Below, piece after piece: positions 21,832 through 35,123 of a stretch of 64,000 nucleotides of DNA. The notes beneath the pieces were generated by a model. It saw only the letters and a list, made by a program, of their open reading frames with translations. It was not told the origin of the DNA and searched no databases. Every line of letters begins with the position of its first letter. Position 1 is the first letter of the stretch. Origin of the DNA: Gnetum montanum (taxonomy: Eukaryota; Streptophyta; Gnetopsida; Gnetales; Gnetaceae); contig MNCI01002098.1 in the NCBI GenBank assembly GCA_015680685.1, forward strand, positions 163,422-227,421, in the 5' to 3' direction. The translations under genes were made by a program, and so were the position numbers.

Positions 21832-23378
21832 TTTCAAAATCCACAATTCTTAAATGTGAAACATTCTATGCATCACTGTTCAGTGAGCTCAGATCATAAC
21901 GTGACAGAATTTGGTGCATGCAAAGTTGTTTTGAATTTTTTTTTTTAAATAAAAACATGGTTCTCACTTCTAGCTTTTAAGATTGAAGTAGCAAGAAATA
22001 TTTGTTAATCATTTTTTTTGCACCTATATTGCATGTTTCTTTTTTTTTAGTTGAATGAATCTATGCATATGCTAAGTTTATGAATTTATGAATAATAGTA
22101 TATTACACCTTCATCGATGAAATCGTAATAGAATTAAAGAAAGAAACAAAAGATATAATGAGCCTCACTTGAATCTAGAGATTAATCTAGGTAAAATTCC
22201 ATAAAATTAAAATTAAGTGAAACTAAACAATTTTATAAATATAATGAGTGCTCTATTGATGTAGCACTTGGAGATGGGAAACCAAACATGCCCTACCTAA
22301 CCCGACAGCTGAAGCTAGTACCTCCACTTAGTTTTGTAGGAGCAAAAGAAGGAAGCATTAGTCTATAGTAGTTCTTGAGGTCAAGAAGTATAGGCTAATT
22401 GGCATGGATTATTTGTATTCTATATATATATTTTTTAATTTTTATATTATCTCATTATAGCTCTACTATTGTTTTCATGATTTCATGGCCTAATATTGGA
22501 TATTTCCAGCATGAATGGGATCAAACCCAAATGACAAAAGACAACCAAGATCACCATTCAGCATAAGCAACAATTTGACAAAGTAAAATGTATGGATGAC
22601 TTGAATTTGATAATTTATGTGACCCCAATTGACATTATAGTTGTTGGGGATCATAGAGAATTTAGAAGCTAAACTTTTATTGTAAGCAAATAGTGATTCC
22701 TTTAAATGCATTATTAACTTAACCTTAACATGAAGGTGTAAACATCATTAAAGATAAAAAAACAAGATTGATTCACATAGAAAAGAATCTAGAATTGTGA
22801 AATGGTGAATTGAAATGAATCTAACTATTTGTTATTCCAATTAATGTCAACTTGATGATCTTTGTTACCAAAACATTTTTAATTTAAATATCTTTGTTGT
22901 TGATGTATAAAAATTGGTTACACAGCAACATCCACAAAACCTTTTTTTAAGAGATTATTGTTTAGGCTACCTCTCATATGGGTATAGAAACCCAGGAATA
23001 ATGTCAGGTGGTAAGGGCAATGTAGTGTTTTAATAGATGAAAATTTAAAGATAATGATAATTTAAATAACTTTAATGAAAAAATTTAAATAAAATAACTA
23101 TCCAAATTAATAACTTTACAAGGAAATTTAAATGAAATAATTATCCATTAAACTAGTTTAGGAATGAGCATATAAGATGTTTAATAACTTAAAAAAGATA
23201 AAATAACATGAACCTTTAATACAAATGAAAAGAGTTTGTATTTAAAGGTATTTCTTTTGTTAAAAATGACATAAAGAATAGATTAAAACTCTTAGCTATT
23301 GGAATGATAATAAAAAAAAGTTGCATAAAAGACTTAGCTCAATATAGAGCTCCAAATCTTGTCTACAAATTGGATGAT
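21832..23378. other. AT-rich spacer, nothing recognised
   Basis: No supported gene, RNA or transposon protein. Homopolymer runs and stops in all frames. It ends at the LTR of element E. Confidence 0.5.
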
Positions 23379-26000
23379 TGTAACACCGTACCCTAACTAG
23401 GGCAGGGTGATGCCTAGGATCAAGTAATCATAGAATGGAAGCACGATAACTAAAACCAATGACATGTAGAATACATGATATTAAGGAAGGTAAAAAGGTA
23501 TAAAAGTTTCCTACCACACTAAAAACTCATAATACATATCACTTTATAAAAATGCATGTCTCTACATAAAGAAAACTATGCATTTCTCTACTAAATTACA
23601 GGAACACACAAACATCATCTAGTCCACTCTATTGCACATGAAACTATACATTAACCAAACACTATAGATTTTCCGCTCCTCTACTTTCCCTTTCTATGCT
23701 CATTTAGGCTCTTGAACCTTTCACGTGTAATTAAATAAAGTTAGTACATAATTGAGTCGAAAGCCTTTACACTTCCCCTACTAGCTGGTTGACAAGTGTT
23801 GGACTAGAGGAGAGGAATGGGGTATAAGCCAACCTGCAAGAACTATTAGTCTTACACATGCTCAAAAAAACACACACCATATCACCCATAATGCTAACAT
23901 ACTATCATATAATCATAGATAAAGCCACAATCCAACATCATCTATCATGCACATGTCATCATACCCATGATATACCATAAACAATCCATGATCCACACAA
24001 TCATAATCCAATCAACTATGACTCACAAATTGATACTATCACATACATAGCCCACGTGGTCACTAGCATATCCATGCTCAATGTAGCATGTGAAATGTTT
24101 CCATGAGTACCCATAACAGCCATTGCCTATAGGTCTTTTATTTATCCAAATAGTGCTAGGGCTTTTCAACCTATGACCTGCAATCACTAACCTTTTGGAG
24201 GATTGGAGATAGGAATGAACACACCTATGCCACGTACCAACCATAAGGAAAAACACACCTATGCTCTTCCACTCTCAGAATGAGGCTTAAGATGGGAGCT
24301 TCACCAATGAATCACAGTGGGGATCAATTCATACTACCTCTAGGATGCGTCATCACCAATTGATCCACACCCTGATGTTAGCACCACCTACCAACGACAG
24401 TCACGAGCATTATCATGAAAACATGTGCATTTTCTAGCTAGCTTAAGCCAACACATGTGATAAGAAAAACATACCAAAACAAACATAACCACACATATCC
24501 ACACCTAACATCTATGAACATAATAGCACAATTCAACAAAACAACATGAAGACCTTGATATGACAAAATAATACCATATTTCTCAAACAACATGTATTTC
24601 CATACAAATGATCAGTATAATAACCTTCAAAATGATATATTCCCAAAGAGAAAACTAATCCCATGATTAGAAAGTACTTTCCAAAATGACCCCAATGACA
24701 TTAATTTTACCTAAATCGGACATCTGGAAGAAAATTCATGTGCATTCAAAGTTTTCTTAAGACAATAATATTTAATTACCACTAGGATGGATTGGAATTT
24801 TGAAAAAAAAATGCTCGCACCCCAATCGACCCCACAGAGATCATATTCCAATCATACGAATCTCAACAACACTACATATCATATTCTACAAGTCCATATC
24901 ATCCCATACATTACATATATATTAATGCACAATTCATAACTACAATCGGGCAATTTCGGAAAAATAGACAAAATAACATGTCCAAGCTCAATCTTTGAGC
25001 TATCCACCCCACATGCCCACACAACATAATCATATACATTAATCTAACATAAAAATACAGGAAAAAAGGTAAAGACAACCCACCAATTAAAATTGTTGGG
25101 GAAGAAAAGCTAAAGCATAGGACTCTATTTTGCACCAAACAAGTTTTACCCCCACGTAGATGTGACCACAACACTCCCCAATCCACATTCAGAGCAAACA
25201 AAAACCATTCAAAAAGCTTATAAGTCTAGAAAAAAGGAGGAAAATAGAAGAAAATTATGGAAAAGAGAAGAGAATACACGCAACTCTCATTTCTGTTTGT
25301 AAACAGAAAAAAGAAGAAGAAGAATGAACAGACCCAATTCTTACGGGTGGCGATAGAAAAAGGACAATGTTGAACATTATAAACTATGTTTTTTTTCTTC
25401 CATCATATGATTTTTTCATATGTTTGTTTTTGTTAAAAAAAAAAAATATGCACAATCTTCTTCCTTTTTGCACATCATGTGCAACATTTGATTTAGACTT
25501 TTACTTTTTAAAAAAAAATTTAATTTTTTTCATATGTTTATGTCTTTTATTCCCTTCCCAACTAATACCTTGCATTTCAAATGTGCATAACAATCACACC
25601 AGAACTCCAAATTAACTTCCGTTTGACCCTATGAAATACTTATCACTCTACACATTCACATGCCAGAATCACACCCAAACATAACACAACATAGCACTAT
25701 TGTGAAAATGCATAAATATAAATATCACACATAAAGCATAAAGACATACTAGATAGGTGCTCTTGTATCACAAGCCAACATCCCTACCAGCAACATCACC
25801 TATCTAACATATGACACAGGGCTAGTGTACATAATCATGTTAGTTAAGCATGTAAAGACATCATACTTGTAACTTAAAGATGAAGCCTCATAACATATAA
25901 AATACATTAACTCATCCCCAACAACCCACTAAGACTCCACACGTAATGTATAAGTCATAAGTGTATTACCATATCTACTATCTCTAGATGGGATGTAACA
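23379..26000 (-). repeat. 3' LTR of element E, 2.6 kb
   Basis: Plus-strand edges are TGTAACACCG and GGATGTAACA, so the minus-strand LTR starts TGTTACATCC and ends CGGTGTTACA with matching inverted ends. The G-rich tract next to it confirms the right edge. No second LTR is in the window, so the length rests on the terminal motifs only. No coding frame was recognised inside. Confidence 0.65.
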
Positions 26001-26015
26001 CTCTCCCGTTCTTGA
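26001..26015 (-). promoter_or_regulatory. Polypurine tract of element E
   Basis: The minus strand reads AAGAACGGGAGAG directly before TGTTACA. This is the usual place and composition of the plus-strand primer. Confidence 0.75.
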
Positions 26016-27250
26016 GAATCTTCCTCCTAGAACATCTCAGGATGAGCTGCATGAATCTCAGTCTCCACCTCCCAAGTAGCCTTTGATGCTCCATGTCTAC
26101 TCCATAAAATCTTGACCATAGGAATAACTTTACTACGTAGCTATGACAACATATGATCACCAATCTCTACATGCTACTTAACATAACTAGTATCAAACTA
26201 TAGTTGTATCCTTGAATGGTTAATCACATGATGTTCATCAAGCACATAATGTTGTAGCATAAATACATGAAATACATCATGGACATGTGCCAAATAAGGA
26301 GGTAATGTTATCTGATAGGCCACTTTTCCAATCCTCTGTAACACTTGAAATGGATGAACGTATCTAGGAGCCAATTTTCCTTTTTAGCCAAATCGAGTAA
26401 GACCTTTTAAAGGAGAAACATAAAGAAATACATGATCTCTAGCTACAAACTCCAATGGCCTTCGATTTTGATTAGCATATCTTGCCTACCTATCCTGTGC
26501 AACTCTCACTCTATCTTAGATCTCCCAAATCTACTCTGTAGTCTACCTCACCAAATTTGTGCTCACCTATTGATGATCTTCTATGGTATCCCAACATAAA
26601 GGTGTTCTACGTGGCCTAACATATAAAATCTCATATGGTGCTACTTTCAAACTCTCCTGATAACTATTGTTATATGTAAATTTAGCTAATGGTAGCATCT
26701 AATCCCAATCTTCTCTATACTACAAAGCACAGGCTCTCATAATGTCTTCTAGAATCTGATTCACCTACTCAATTTGACCATCAGTTTGTGGATGATAGGA
26801 AAAATTTTTATTCAACTTTACATCCATCTCCTTCTAAAACACCTACCAAAAATGTGACATGAATCAAGCATCTCTACCACTAATAATTAGTCACGGCACA
26901 CGATGCAACCACACTATCTCTACAAGAAAGAGATGTGTAATTTCTAGTACACTTACTAATGATCATGTGTCAAGGAAATGGGTAGACTTTGTTAAAAAAT
27001 CAACAACTACTAATATAGCATCATGACCACTAGGAGCTCGTGGAAGATCAATAATGAAATCCATACCAATGACATCCCATTTCCACTAAGGAATATCATG
27101 GGAATGCAAATGTCTCATAGGTCTTTGATGCTCTATCTTTACTTGTTGGAAAATTAAATAATAAGATACATACTCTCCTACATTCCTCTTCATAGCAGGC
27201 CACCAATACATCTATCATAAATTCTAGTACATTTTCTAACTACCAGGATG
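26016..27250 (-). pseudogene. Element E integrase with chromodomain-like tail
   Basis: Minus-strand reading from about 27180: [35 protein letters not shown] (first core Asp), [11 protein letters not shown], a decayed VPxxIISxRDA block, and YHPQTDGQIE (core Glu). These are the standard chromovirus integrase blocks. A YNNSYQESLKVAPYEILY block and a HDVFHVFMLQHY block follow. The last part, VKILWSRHGASKATWEVE near 26110-26050, matches a chromodomain remnant (LW...EATWE.E). Stops are mostly TAG. Chromodomains guide integration to heterochromatin in this group. Confidence 0.82.
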
Positions 27251-28510
27251 CATTTGGTATCTGCTTAGGTGGGCCTCATCCATCAACTGAATTGATAAAG
27301 CTTTTGGAACACATACTTGGCCATCCCTCCATAATACTCCATGACTATCCATAGAGAGTGGTCCATCAAAGGTAATTTGTTGCCTCAATTCCTAACACTA
27401 AGGATCATGGTGTTGTTGCACTTGTATTTGCTCTTGCAAATCTAAGTGGATTATCAAGTTATTAAGCTTAGTCACCACCCTACTTAGTGCATCTGCTGCT
27501 TATTAGTCTTACCAGGCCTATATTTAATAGTGAAATCAAAATCAGCAAGCAGCTCCACCCATCTACGTTGTCGCAAGTTTAACTATGGCTAACTCATAAA
27601 ATATTGGAGGCTCTTATGTTTAGTCCAAATAGTAACTTTCTCTCCATGTAGATAATGCTACCAAATATTCAATGCAAAGATCATAGTAGCCAATTCTAGA
27701 TCATGCATAGGATATCTAATTTCATGTGGCCTCAATTGACAAGATGCATAAGCCACAACTTGTCCATCCTACATCAACACATAACCAAAGCCATCCCTTG
27801 AAGAACCAATACTAACATCAGATGGATGTGCTAGTTTAGGAGATATTAGCACTAGATTCATCACTAATCTATGCTTCAACTCTTCAAATGCATCCTGACA
27901 AGCTAGGCCCTAAGTAAAGTTAGCATCCTTCCTCAGCAATTGGGTCAAAGGAGATGCTATGCGAGAAAAATGTTTCACAAACCTTTGGTAATATCCTGCT
28001 AAGCCCAAGAAGCTTCATACCTCCACTACTGAGTGTGACATAGGCTAATCATGAATGACTACAATCTTTGTAGGGTCTACAGAGATACCAGCACCAAACA
28101 CTACATATCCCAACAATTGAATCTCTGATTGCAAAAATGAACACTTAGATGGCTGAGCATACAATTGGTACTCCCTTAAAGTATGTAAACCATTCACAAG
28201 TGTTCTGCATGAAATTTCTTAGGAGAATATACTAAGATATCATCTATGAACACAATCACAAATTGATCTAGGAATGGCTACATCACACATGTCATAGGGT
28301 GCATGAAAACTACTGGTGCATTTGTGGACCCAAAGGGTAGCACCAAAAACTCATAATGGCCATATCATGTTTTGAATGATGTCTTTTCACATCCTTTTAA
28401 TGAAACCACACTTGATGATACCTAGACTTGAGATCAATCTTTGAGAATACATGAGCTCTCTGAATGTAATGATTAAAAATGTTAGAAGTTGGAATATTGA
28501 CATTCACAAG
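27250..28510 (-). pseudogene. Element E reverse transcriptase and RNase H, 5' truncated
   Basis: RT block A reads HVFSKIDLKSRYHQV near 28420-28460. The catalytic box reads FVIVFIDDILVYS near 28235-28265, as in chromoviruses. RNase H pieces follow (LLADFDFTIKYRPGKTN near 27500-27560 is the conserved linker after RNase H). Upstream of block A an IPTSNIFNHYIQRA piece corresponds to the IPRIDDLFDQLxGA block of relatives. The protein then ends where LTR sequence of element B begins. Confidence 0.82.
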
Positions 28511-30082
28511 TGCATAGCCTAACCCTGAATCCACGTGAGGGCCTACTGGAGGTAGAGACAGCATGCCCTAAATAGTCTGTCTAATCAAATAGGGACTTAT
28601 TAGATGTAATGAGGTGTAACATAGTTAGTTGTGGTGCTAATGCAAGATGGTGCTAAGGGAGTAGGTGGTGTTCACAGTACCTGCATTGTTTGCAGTGTTA
28701 GTGGGGTTAAGTGTAGTTACAAGCGCCTGAGGGGGTAGTCAAGGGTTTCAATGAGGTAGATGGTGTCAATGTGTGAGGACCACTGCATTAGTGTATTTCA
28801 AGCATTTCTACATAATAAAAACGACAAAAAATGCAAACAAAGTGCAAAAAATGCAAAGAAATGAAGAAAATGAAGCTAAATACCACCCAAAATGGGGTTG
28901 AGCATAGTTAACACTAGAAGGGGGTTTAGAAGGTATGTGATGTATAGTATGCGTAGATGGGCAGTATAGTCATAGTTCCTAGACTGTCTAGCCATGAAGA
29001 TTGGTGTTCTACGAAGGCATCTACATCTGGCTGCTTGACTATCATGGTGTACTACTAGATGTGGTGTTCTATTTGTGGTCTGCCACTTCGCTCATTTGCT
29101 CATTTGCCAATATGCCCTTGATTTGCATATGAAGTTCCCCCCTTTTACTACATTGAAGATGTAGCTATTTATAGGTTTAGGATTAGCAAGATATGCAATA
29201 TGGTTGCAACATGATGGAGGGGACAATTGGGACTATGCTTAGTGTAGTCATTGTTCATGTGGTGTACTAATGGGGTTGATGGTGTTTCATTTTGTTGTGC
29301 TTTGCTAGACTCTATGGGATGGTGAGACTATGACTACAATGTCAACTATATGTGTGTGCACCGAGAGGACTGCGAGGTACCTGAAAATGACACTTAGAGA
29401 CTATGCTCTATGGGACTACTCTCTCCATGCTCTCACCTAGGGTCAAGTGTAGTTACAAATTTGGGGCAAAAGAAGATATAAAAAGAAAGCATTTTGCTGA
29501 CTATGCTTGCTAAAGTTGAGTTGACTACATTCTTGGGCTAAGCTAAGCATCGTTGCTATGCTGTGAAGGCTAATAGAGATTGTTCTAGGTGACTACAATC
29601 TTCTAAAATGGTGGCTACGACATGGGCTAGGGGTGAGTGTAGTCCTAATATAGGTGAAATTTGTGAAAAAACTACAAACTATGCTCTTCCTAGGAGGTTG
29701 ACTATGCTTCTAGTTAGGGATGAGCATAGTTCCAGTACTTGGAAAAACTTGTAAAGCTAATCTCCTTCTATCTATTCTCTGCTTGAGAGGCTGACTGTGC
29801 TCCTAGCTGGGGTCAAGTGTAGTCTCGACACTTAGTAAAATTTGCGAAAATTGGCCTTCTACTGACTATGTTCTGGGAGATTACACTCTCTACATTTAAG
29901 AATGGTCTTCATAAAGGAGACCGTAGTCTCAACACTTAGGTAAAATTTCAAGATTTTTCCTCCAATTGACTACACTCTGGGAGACTATGCTCTATATGCT
30001 CTGTAGAAGGATTGAGCATAATTCTAACACTTTTCCAAAATTTGCAACCAAGATGCCATAGTGAAAACTTGGTGGTATTTCA
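28511..30082 (-). repeat. 3' LTR of element B
   Basis: The minus-strand start TGAAATACCACC and end ggattcagggttaggctatgca agree with those of C (TGAAATACCACC ... gggttcagggttaagttgtaca) and of LTR F. The stretch with taagtccctat and agggcat near the end also matches F. The two edges rest on these matches. U3 (29180-30082) is full of actatgctc / gagcatag-type motifs. Confidence 0.75.
29166..29173 (-). promoter_or_regulatory. TATA box of LTR B
   Basis: Minus-strand TATAAATA preceded by aatcctaaacc. C and F have the same context (aatcctaagcc and atccttggccc) before their own TATA boxes, at about 590-700 bases from the U5 end. Confidence 0.7.
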
Positions 30083-30150
30083 TTGGCCCTTCTTTGTTGA
30101 CATCTAGAGAAGTGGTCTGAGAGATGTTGACGAAGAATAGAAAAACACCA
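30069..30150 (-). promoter_or_regulatory. Hairpin over the polypurine tract of B
   Basis: Plus-strand ttctttgttgacatct at about 30090-30105 pairs, with a few G-T wobbles, with agatgttgacgaagaa at 30123-30138. An outer arm TGGTATTT pairs with AAACACCA apart from one mismatch. The minus strand of the inner arm is the G-rich tract next to the LTR edge. The same arrangement is present in C and D. Confidence 0.65.
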
Positions 30151-31194
30151 TACTAGCCTTGGCACCGACATTATTCTTTAGTGAGTGATCAGATGTCACT
30201 GCACCATGCTCAAGAGCATTCTAAATAGTGGTATGCTAAATGGCAGGTGAGAAGTGGGAGTAAAAGGTGTAGGTGATGTACTAGGAATAAAAGGAAAGAT
30301 GAGGTGTTAACAAGATGTTATGATGTGAGGACATCATAGTTGATGGTGACCATGGCACCAGAGTGGCTTGCCCTTAAAAATGTTGACCTCTCATCGAAGT
30401 GCTTATGAGAGTGTTAATGTATAGGTTCAAGGCTAGGCTGGCTATGAAATTGATTTGTTGTTGGATTGCTTGGTGACATGATTTTTTCATTTTTTTTTTG
30501 TGGGGTGAACCTTCTTTGGGCTTTGCATGTTATTAAATGCTTGCTGTGAAGTGCTTCGGATCAAGTGAGTTGCATGTCACTAGATGGGCTTTGCTTTATT
30601 GTTGGCAAAACTACATTGTGTCTATACAATAGGTGTTTCCTCCATGGGATGACTTATGTTACATCTACCTAGGCTTTGATTGACTAATAGAGGCTTCCCA
30701 TAGGATGACTCATGTTATGTCTACCTTAGGTTTTGAAGCTTGATTTGAAGAGGGTGTCATGTGGTTAGAGCACATGAGCATAAAAAAGGTTTGCATTCTA
30801 TGCTATGTAGAGAATAAGAGGGTATTAGGATATAAGACTAGATGTGAGTAGGCTATAATGAGATAATGGGGATATGCACTCTTGAGAGGTTTAGCTAGTC
30901 CAATCATGCACATTGGAGTGAGGTGATAACTTGTTGTTGTGATGAGATGTGCCTTTGCACGACTGCTTAGGGCTTCATCCTACAAACACAACTTTGAGAA
31001 GATAAGAAAACCACATAATACATAAATGCAAATAAATTGTAGATGATAAAATGTAGAAATCCAAATTAGCAACACAGGTTGCATAGATTGAAAGTGCTTT
31101 ATTCTAGAACTATAGTGTGCTTGCTTGCTTGGTACAGAAGTATAGTCATAGTATGCTCGCTTACTTGCTTGTAGAAGGATGGAAAAATTTATTA
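30151..31194 (-). other. 3' untranslated region of element B
   Basis: No supported frame. Landmarks shared with C are a tggcaccagagtggctt / tctcatcgaagtgcttatgag stretch and a cctacaaacacaac stretch followed by agaaaaccac. The latter is also present in D. Confidence 0.6.
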
Positions 31195-31660
31195 ATGAAT
31201 GATTATGAACCCAATTTAAGGTCTTAATAGACCATGGCTTTACTATTTTAAGGTCCTAGCAGACCATCAGGCCTAGTTTAAGGTCTTGGAAGACTATGTT
31301 ATGCTAGTTTATAGTCCTAGTGGACTTCTCTATGCTAGTTTAATATCTCAGTGGACATGTCATGCCACTTTAAATTAATGGAAGACTACTAGTTTAAAGT
31401 CATGGTGAACTACCGATTTATAGTCTTAGTGGACATGTTGTGCCAGTTTAACGTCATGACCTAAGGACAAGCTATGCTATTTTATAGTTATAGGAAACTT
31501 CTATGCCAGTTTAAAATTTTAGCGGATGAGCTATGCTAGTTTAATGTCATAGCATATGAGCTATGCCAATTTAACATCGTAGTAGACAAGCTATGCTAGT
31601 TTAATGTCATAGTGGATGAACTATGATAGTTTAATATCATAGTGAATGAATGCTTATCTT
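31195..31660. repeat. Tandem array downstream of pol in B
   Basis: Diverged units of about 35-40 bases share gctagtttaatgtcatag and tggatgaactatg. Corresponding arrays lie at the same place in C and D. Satellite-like arrays between integrase and the 3' LTR are known for Tat-lineage elements. Confidence 0.8.
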
Positions 31661-32830
31661 GCTTCATTTATGTGTGATGCTACATGCTAGATATAGTATG
31701 GCTTCAAGTGTGAATGGTTTACTGGATTGCCAAACTCATTTCTATCTTAATTAGCAAGCTTGAATGCTCCATTTTCGTAGGCCTTAGTGACTAGGAAAGG
31801 TACTTTCTAGTTGGCTATGAATTTATTTGTGGGTTCATGAATGGCCTTGAGGACTAGGTCCCCTTTCTTGATCAGGCATTGATGCTAGTTGTGATGATGC
31901 TTTTCTCATTTCCTATCTTGATACGACTCAATGTGATCAAGCATATGCATGCATTCCTCCTCTATTAAGTCAAGGTCTACAATTCTCAACTCATTATTCT
32001 AACCTTTGTCAATGAAGTTCGAGAAGATTACCCAGAGTGATGGAACTTGCAATTCAACTGGAAATCTACTTTAGATTTGTAGATGAGGCTATAAGGCATC
32101 ACACTTATTACTATTTTATGCATCATGTGATAGGCCCAAAGTGCGTAGATGAGTTGCTCATGCCATCATCGTTTGCTATTGCTTAGCATCTTCTTGAGAA
32201 GGTTGATAATGACCTTGTTGGTAACCTCCACTTGGCCATTTTCTTGAGGGTAGTATAGTGATGAAAAGGAGTGTTTGATTCCAAAATGCTCACAAAAGGC
32301 TTTGGTTTTGATGTTACTAAACTATGGTCCATTATCCATCACTATAATCATGGGCAAGCTGAAACGAGTCACTATGTTGTCCAACACAAACTTGCAAGCC
32401 TACTATAATGTTGTCTTCCTAAGGGGAATAGCTTCTATCCACTTGGTGAAATATTCTATTGTAGTTATTATGAAGCTATTTCATGCAAAGGACTTAGGTG
32501 TTATGGGTCTAATGATGTCCAAGCCTTAGTGTTGGAATGACCATGTGATTTGTGTTGTATGTAATTCAGTTAGTGGCACATGCATTAAGTTGCTATGCCA
32601 CTGACAAGTGTCACATGTTTTAACCTTTCAAATGCAATTTCTCTCCATATAAGTTTAATCGTAGCATACCCATATGATTTTTTCTATCATTTCCCTAGGT
32701 GCTATGTGACCTTCGCATAGTCTTTTGTGGACTTGCTAAATGATTACTTCTACTTTGTTTTCACTTATGCAGGTTAGAAATATGCCATCATAGGATTTGT
32801 GACATAATGTGTTATCACCTATGATGATAT
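31661..32830 (-). pseudogene. Element B integrase
   Basis: Minus-strand reading gives the C-terminal domain GDLVLKAIHEPTNKF and then VTKAYENGAFKLAN near 31740-31870, matching D, where the block contains NWEGPY. Farther right the core is found only in pieces, with stops, up to a GDNTLCHKSYDG-like start near 32800. The Gln codon after VEL at about 32050 is kept here, whereas A, C and D have stops. It is inactive. Confidence 0.75.
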
Positions 32831-33930
32831 ACTACCATCAATGTTTGTGTACTACATCCTTTTGAGTAGTAGTGTGTTGCAGATGCTTATCTTGTAGAAG
32901 ATATGCCTTGATGTCATCATACCAGTCTTTTGCATGGTTGGTGCTAACTGTGGCTATGGATGCATTTTTAATGGTTTGAGTGAGAGGTGTAGTGCAATCC
33001 ACCACCGAGGTGAGTAATGTGTAGAACATGCTAGGAGCTGTGCTAAGGGCTAACATTGCAAGTGCATTAGTGATGGAATTTTCACTTCGAGGAACATGTT
33101 GGACATCAATAACTATAAAGTGTTGGAGCAGGTGTTTAGCTAGGTCACAATAAGGTTGTAAATGTTATGCTTTATAGGCAGAGAATTTTATTACCTAATT
33201 GACCACTAGTTATGTATCACCTCAGATCACCATGTGTTGGATCCCTAGGTTGCATGTTATAAGGCTTCCTTGAAGGAGACCTTCGTACTTCACCACGTTG
33301 TTGGTGCAAGGAAATGTGAAACAATATGTGAAGAGTTGGATCTCCCCATAGAGAAATGTGATAATAGCAGTGGTGTTCCCCCTTGAGAGGTTGAAGCTTC
33401 ATCAAAATGGAGTAGTGCTTCATAGTTGTTAGGCACTTGGCTAATACTACTAACATGCTCATCTGAGAACTTAGGATCTATGGTAGCTTGATCATCTACT
33501 GGTGAAGTTGTGAGTTGTGCAACTATACCTTGACCTTTCATTGAGGCTTGCACAACATAATATAGATCAAACTCCACTATTATTGCTTTCCATCATGCAA
33601 TGCGACTGCTTTCATAGACATTTGTTGTTATAGCTTATAGTATGTTGTTCTTGTAAATGATGTTAACTTAGATGCATAAGAGTTAATGCCTCCAATTCTT
33701 TAGTGAGAAGACTAGGGTAAGGCAATATCATTTCACATCATTGTATCTTGTTTCATGGTCTACTAATGCATGGCTTAGGTAGTAGACTAGGATCTTTATG
33801 CCATCATCTTACTTTTCACAAAGTAGAGAAGTGATGAATGTGTCAGAAGTGGCAAGGTAGATGTAAAAAGGCTTATCTCCTTGTAGAGGGTGAACCGTAG
33901 GCAGTTATGTTAGCTCTTACTTAATGTTAT
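32831..33930 (-). pseudogene. Element B RNase H pair
   Basis: The linker MEFDLYYVVQASMKGQ at about 33577-33530 and an LHFDEASTSQGG block at about 33405-33375 mark the junction into the second RNase H. The catalytic Asp-Gly of the DGAS block has become Asp-Glu. The first RNase H lies right of 33580 in broken frames (Cys-Glu-Lys and HALV-like pieces). The WYDDIKAYLLQDK linker reads at about 32945-32890. Confidence 0.75.
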
Positions 33931-35123
33931 CAAATTCTTGTTGGCACTGATCTATCCACTCAAAGTGGTCTTATTTCTTGAGTAAATGTTGCATTGGTTG
34001 TAACTTATCTATTAACCAATTGATAAACCTACATATAAATTGTATTCTAGCTTGCAACACTCGTAGCTTCTTAAGGTTAGCTGGCGGTGCCAAGTTGATT
34101 ATGGCCTTACCTTTTCGGGATCCACATGTATACCTACTTTGAATACTACAAAGTTGTGCATCCTACCTATTCTAATGCTAAAAACACACTTCTTAGGATT
34201 TAACCTAAGCTCATGTTATAGGTAGTACTTAAGCACTAAGTCTAAGTCATTTGTGTGGCTGTGGATCACTTTGGACTTAACTACAATATCATATATGTAG
34301 TCATTGAGTAAACTAAGCATGTTGTTGCTAAAGATGTATGTCATTGATCATTTGTATGTTGCTCTTGTGTTATTTAGTCCAAAAGGCATCATTGTGTAGT
34401 AAAATGTATCCTAGGGGGTCATGAAGGTTGCCTAAGCTGGTGCTCAAGGTTGATCTTGATCTGGTTGTTGCCTGAGAACCCATCTATGAAGGACAACAAG
34501 GTGTGTCCAATTGTGGTATCAATTAGTTGATCAATACTAGGTAGCGGGAAGTCATCTTTGATGGTTGCCTTGTTTAGATCCTAGAAGTCTATGCAAATGT
34601 GTATAATTCCATTTTTCTTGGGCACAACCATGATGTTGGAGACCCATACTACATAGTCAATAGCCCAGATGAAACCAACCTTGAAAAGCTTGGTAATCTT
34701 GTCATAGATTGCCAATGCCTTGTTTGATGCAAGGATCAAGGATGATATTGTGCTAGACTAGTCGCAAATCTAGGCCTGACATGTACTTGTATGACCATGC
34801 AAATGCTTTAATGTTATCATTATGTCTTAAGCATGCTGGGGTTCTAGTAAGAAACTTAGTTTCAGTGTTCTCACCTCATCATTATGTGTTTGCACAAGGA
34901 TCTTGATAAGGAAATCCTCTATGAAATCCCCTACCTCTAGGTCAAGAGCCTTAACTAGATGGTTAGGCAAGTCTAGTGGTGCTTCTATGGATGCTATGTA
35001 CTCATTATAGGTTGTAGGCTTGAGGTCTAGGCAATGAGGATCAATGCATCACTCAATGTCATCATGAGGCCCTATGAAGACCAAAGGTGAGAATATTTGC
35101 TCCTACATAGCCATGTCATGTTC
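33931..35123 (-). pseudogene. Element B reverse transcriptase and pol N-terminus
   Basis: The catalytic box reads DYIYDIVVKSK near 34270-34300, with the first catalytic Asp changed to Tyr. LRLNPKKCVFS follows near 34190. N-terminally there are pieces of the PGLDLR / QHNIILDP region near 34760 and a conserved opening reading EQIFSPLVFIGPHDDIE and YNEYIASIEAPLDLPNHLV at about 34930-35105. A probable 3' splice site (tttttgtag, minus strand) stands at 35124-35132. Frames are heavily broken. Confidence 0.75.

Larger units (their letters stand above)
23379..28510 (-). mobile_element. Element E: chromovirus-type Ty3/gypsy, 3' part
   Basis: Minus-strand order from right to left is reverse transcriptase, RNase H, integrase, chromodomain-like C-terminus, polypurine tract, LTR. 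The coding order and the chromodomain-like tail mark a plant chromovirus. The LTR ends TGTTACATCC and GGTGTTACA resemble the TGTTACA ends common in this group. The element is cut inside the reverse transcriptase at about 28510 by the LTR of element B; its 5' part must lie beyond B and outside the window. Confidence 0.82.
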
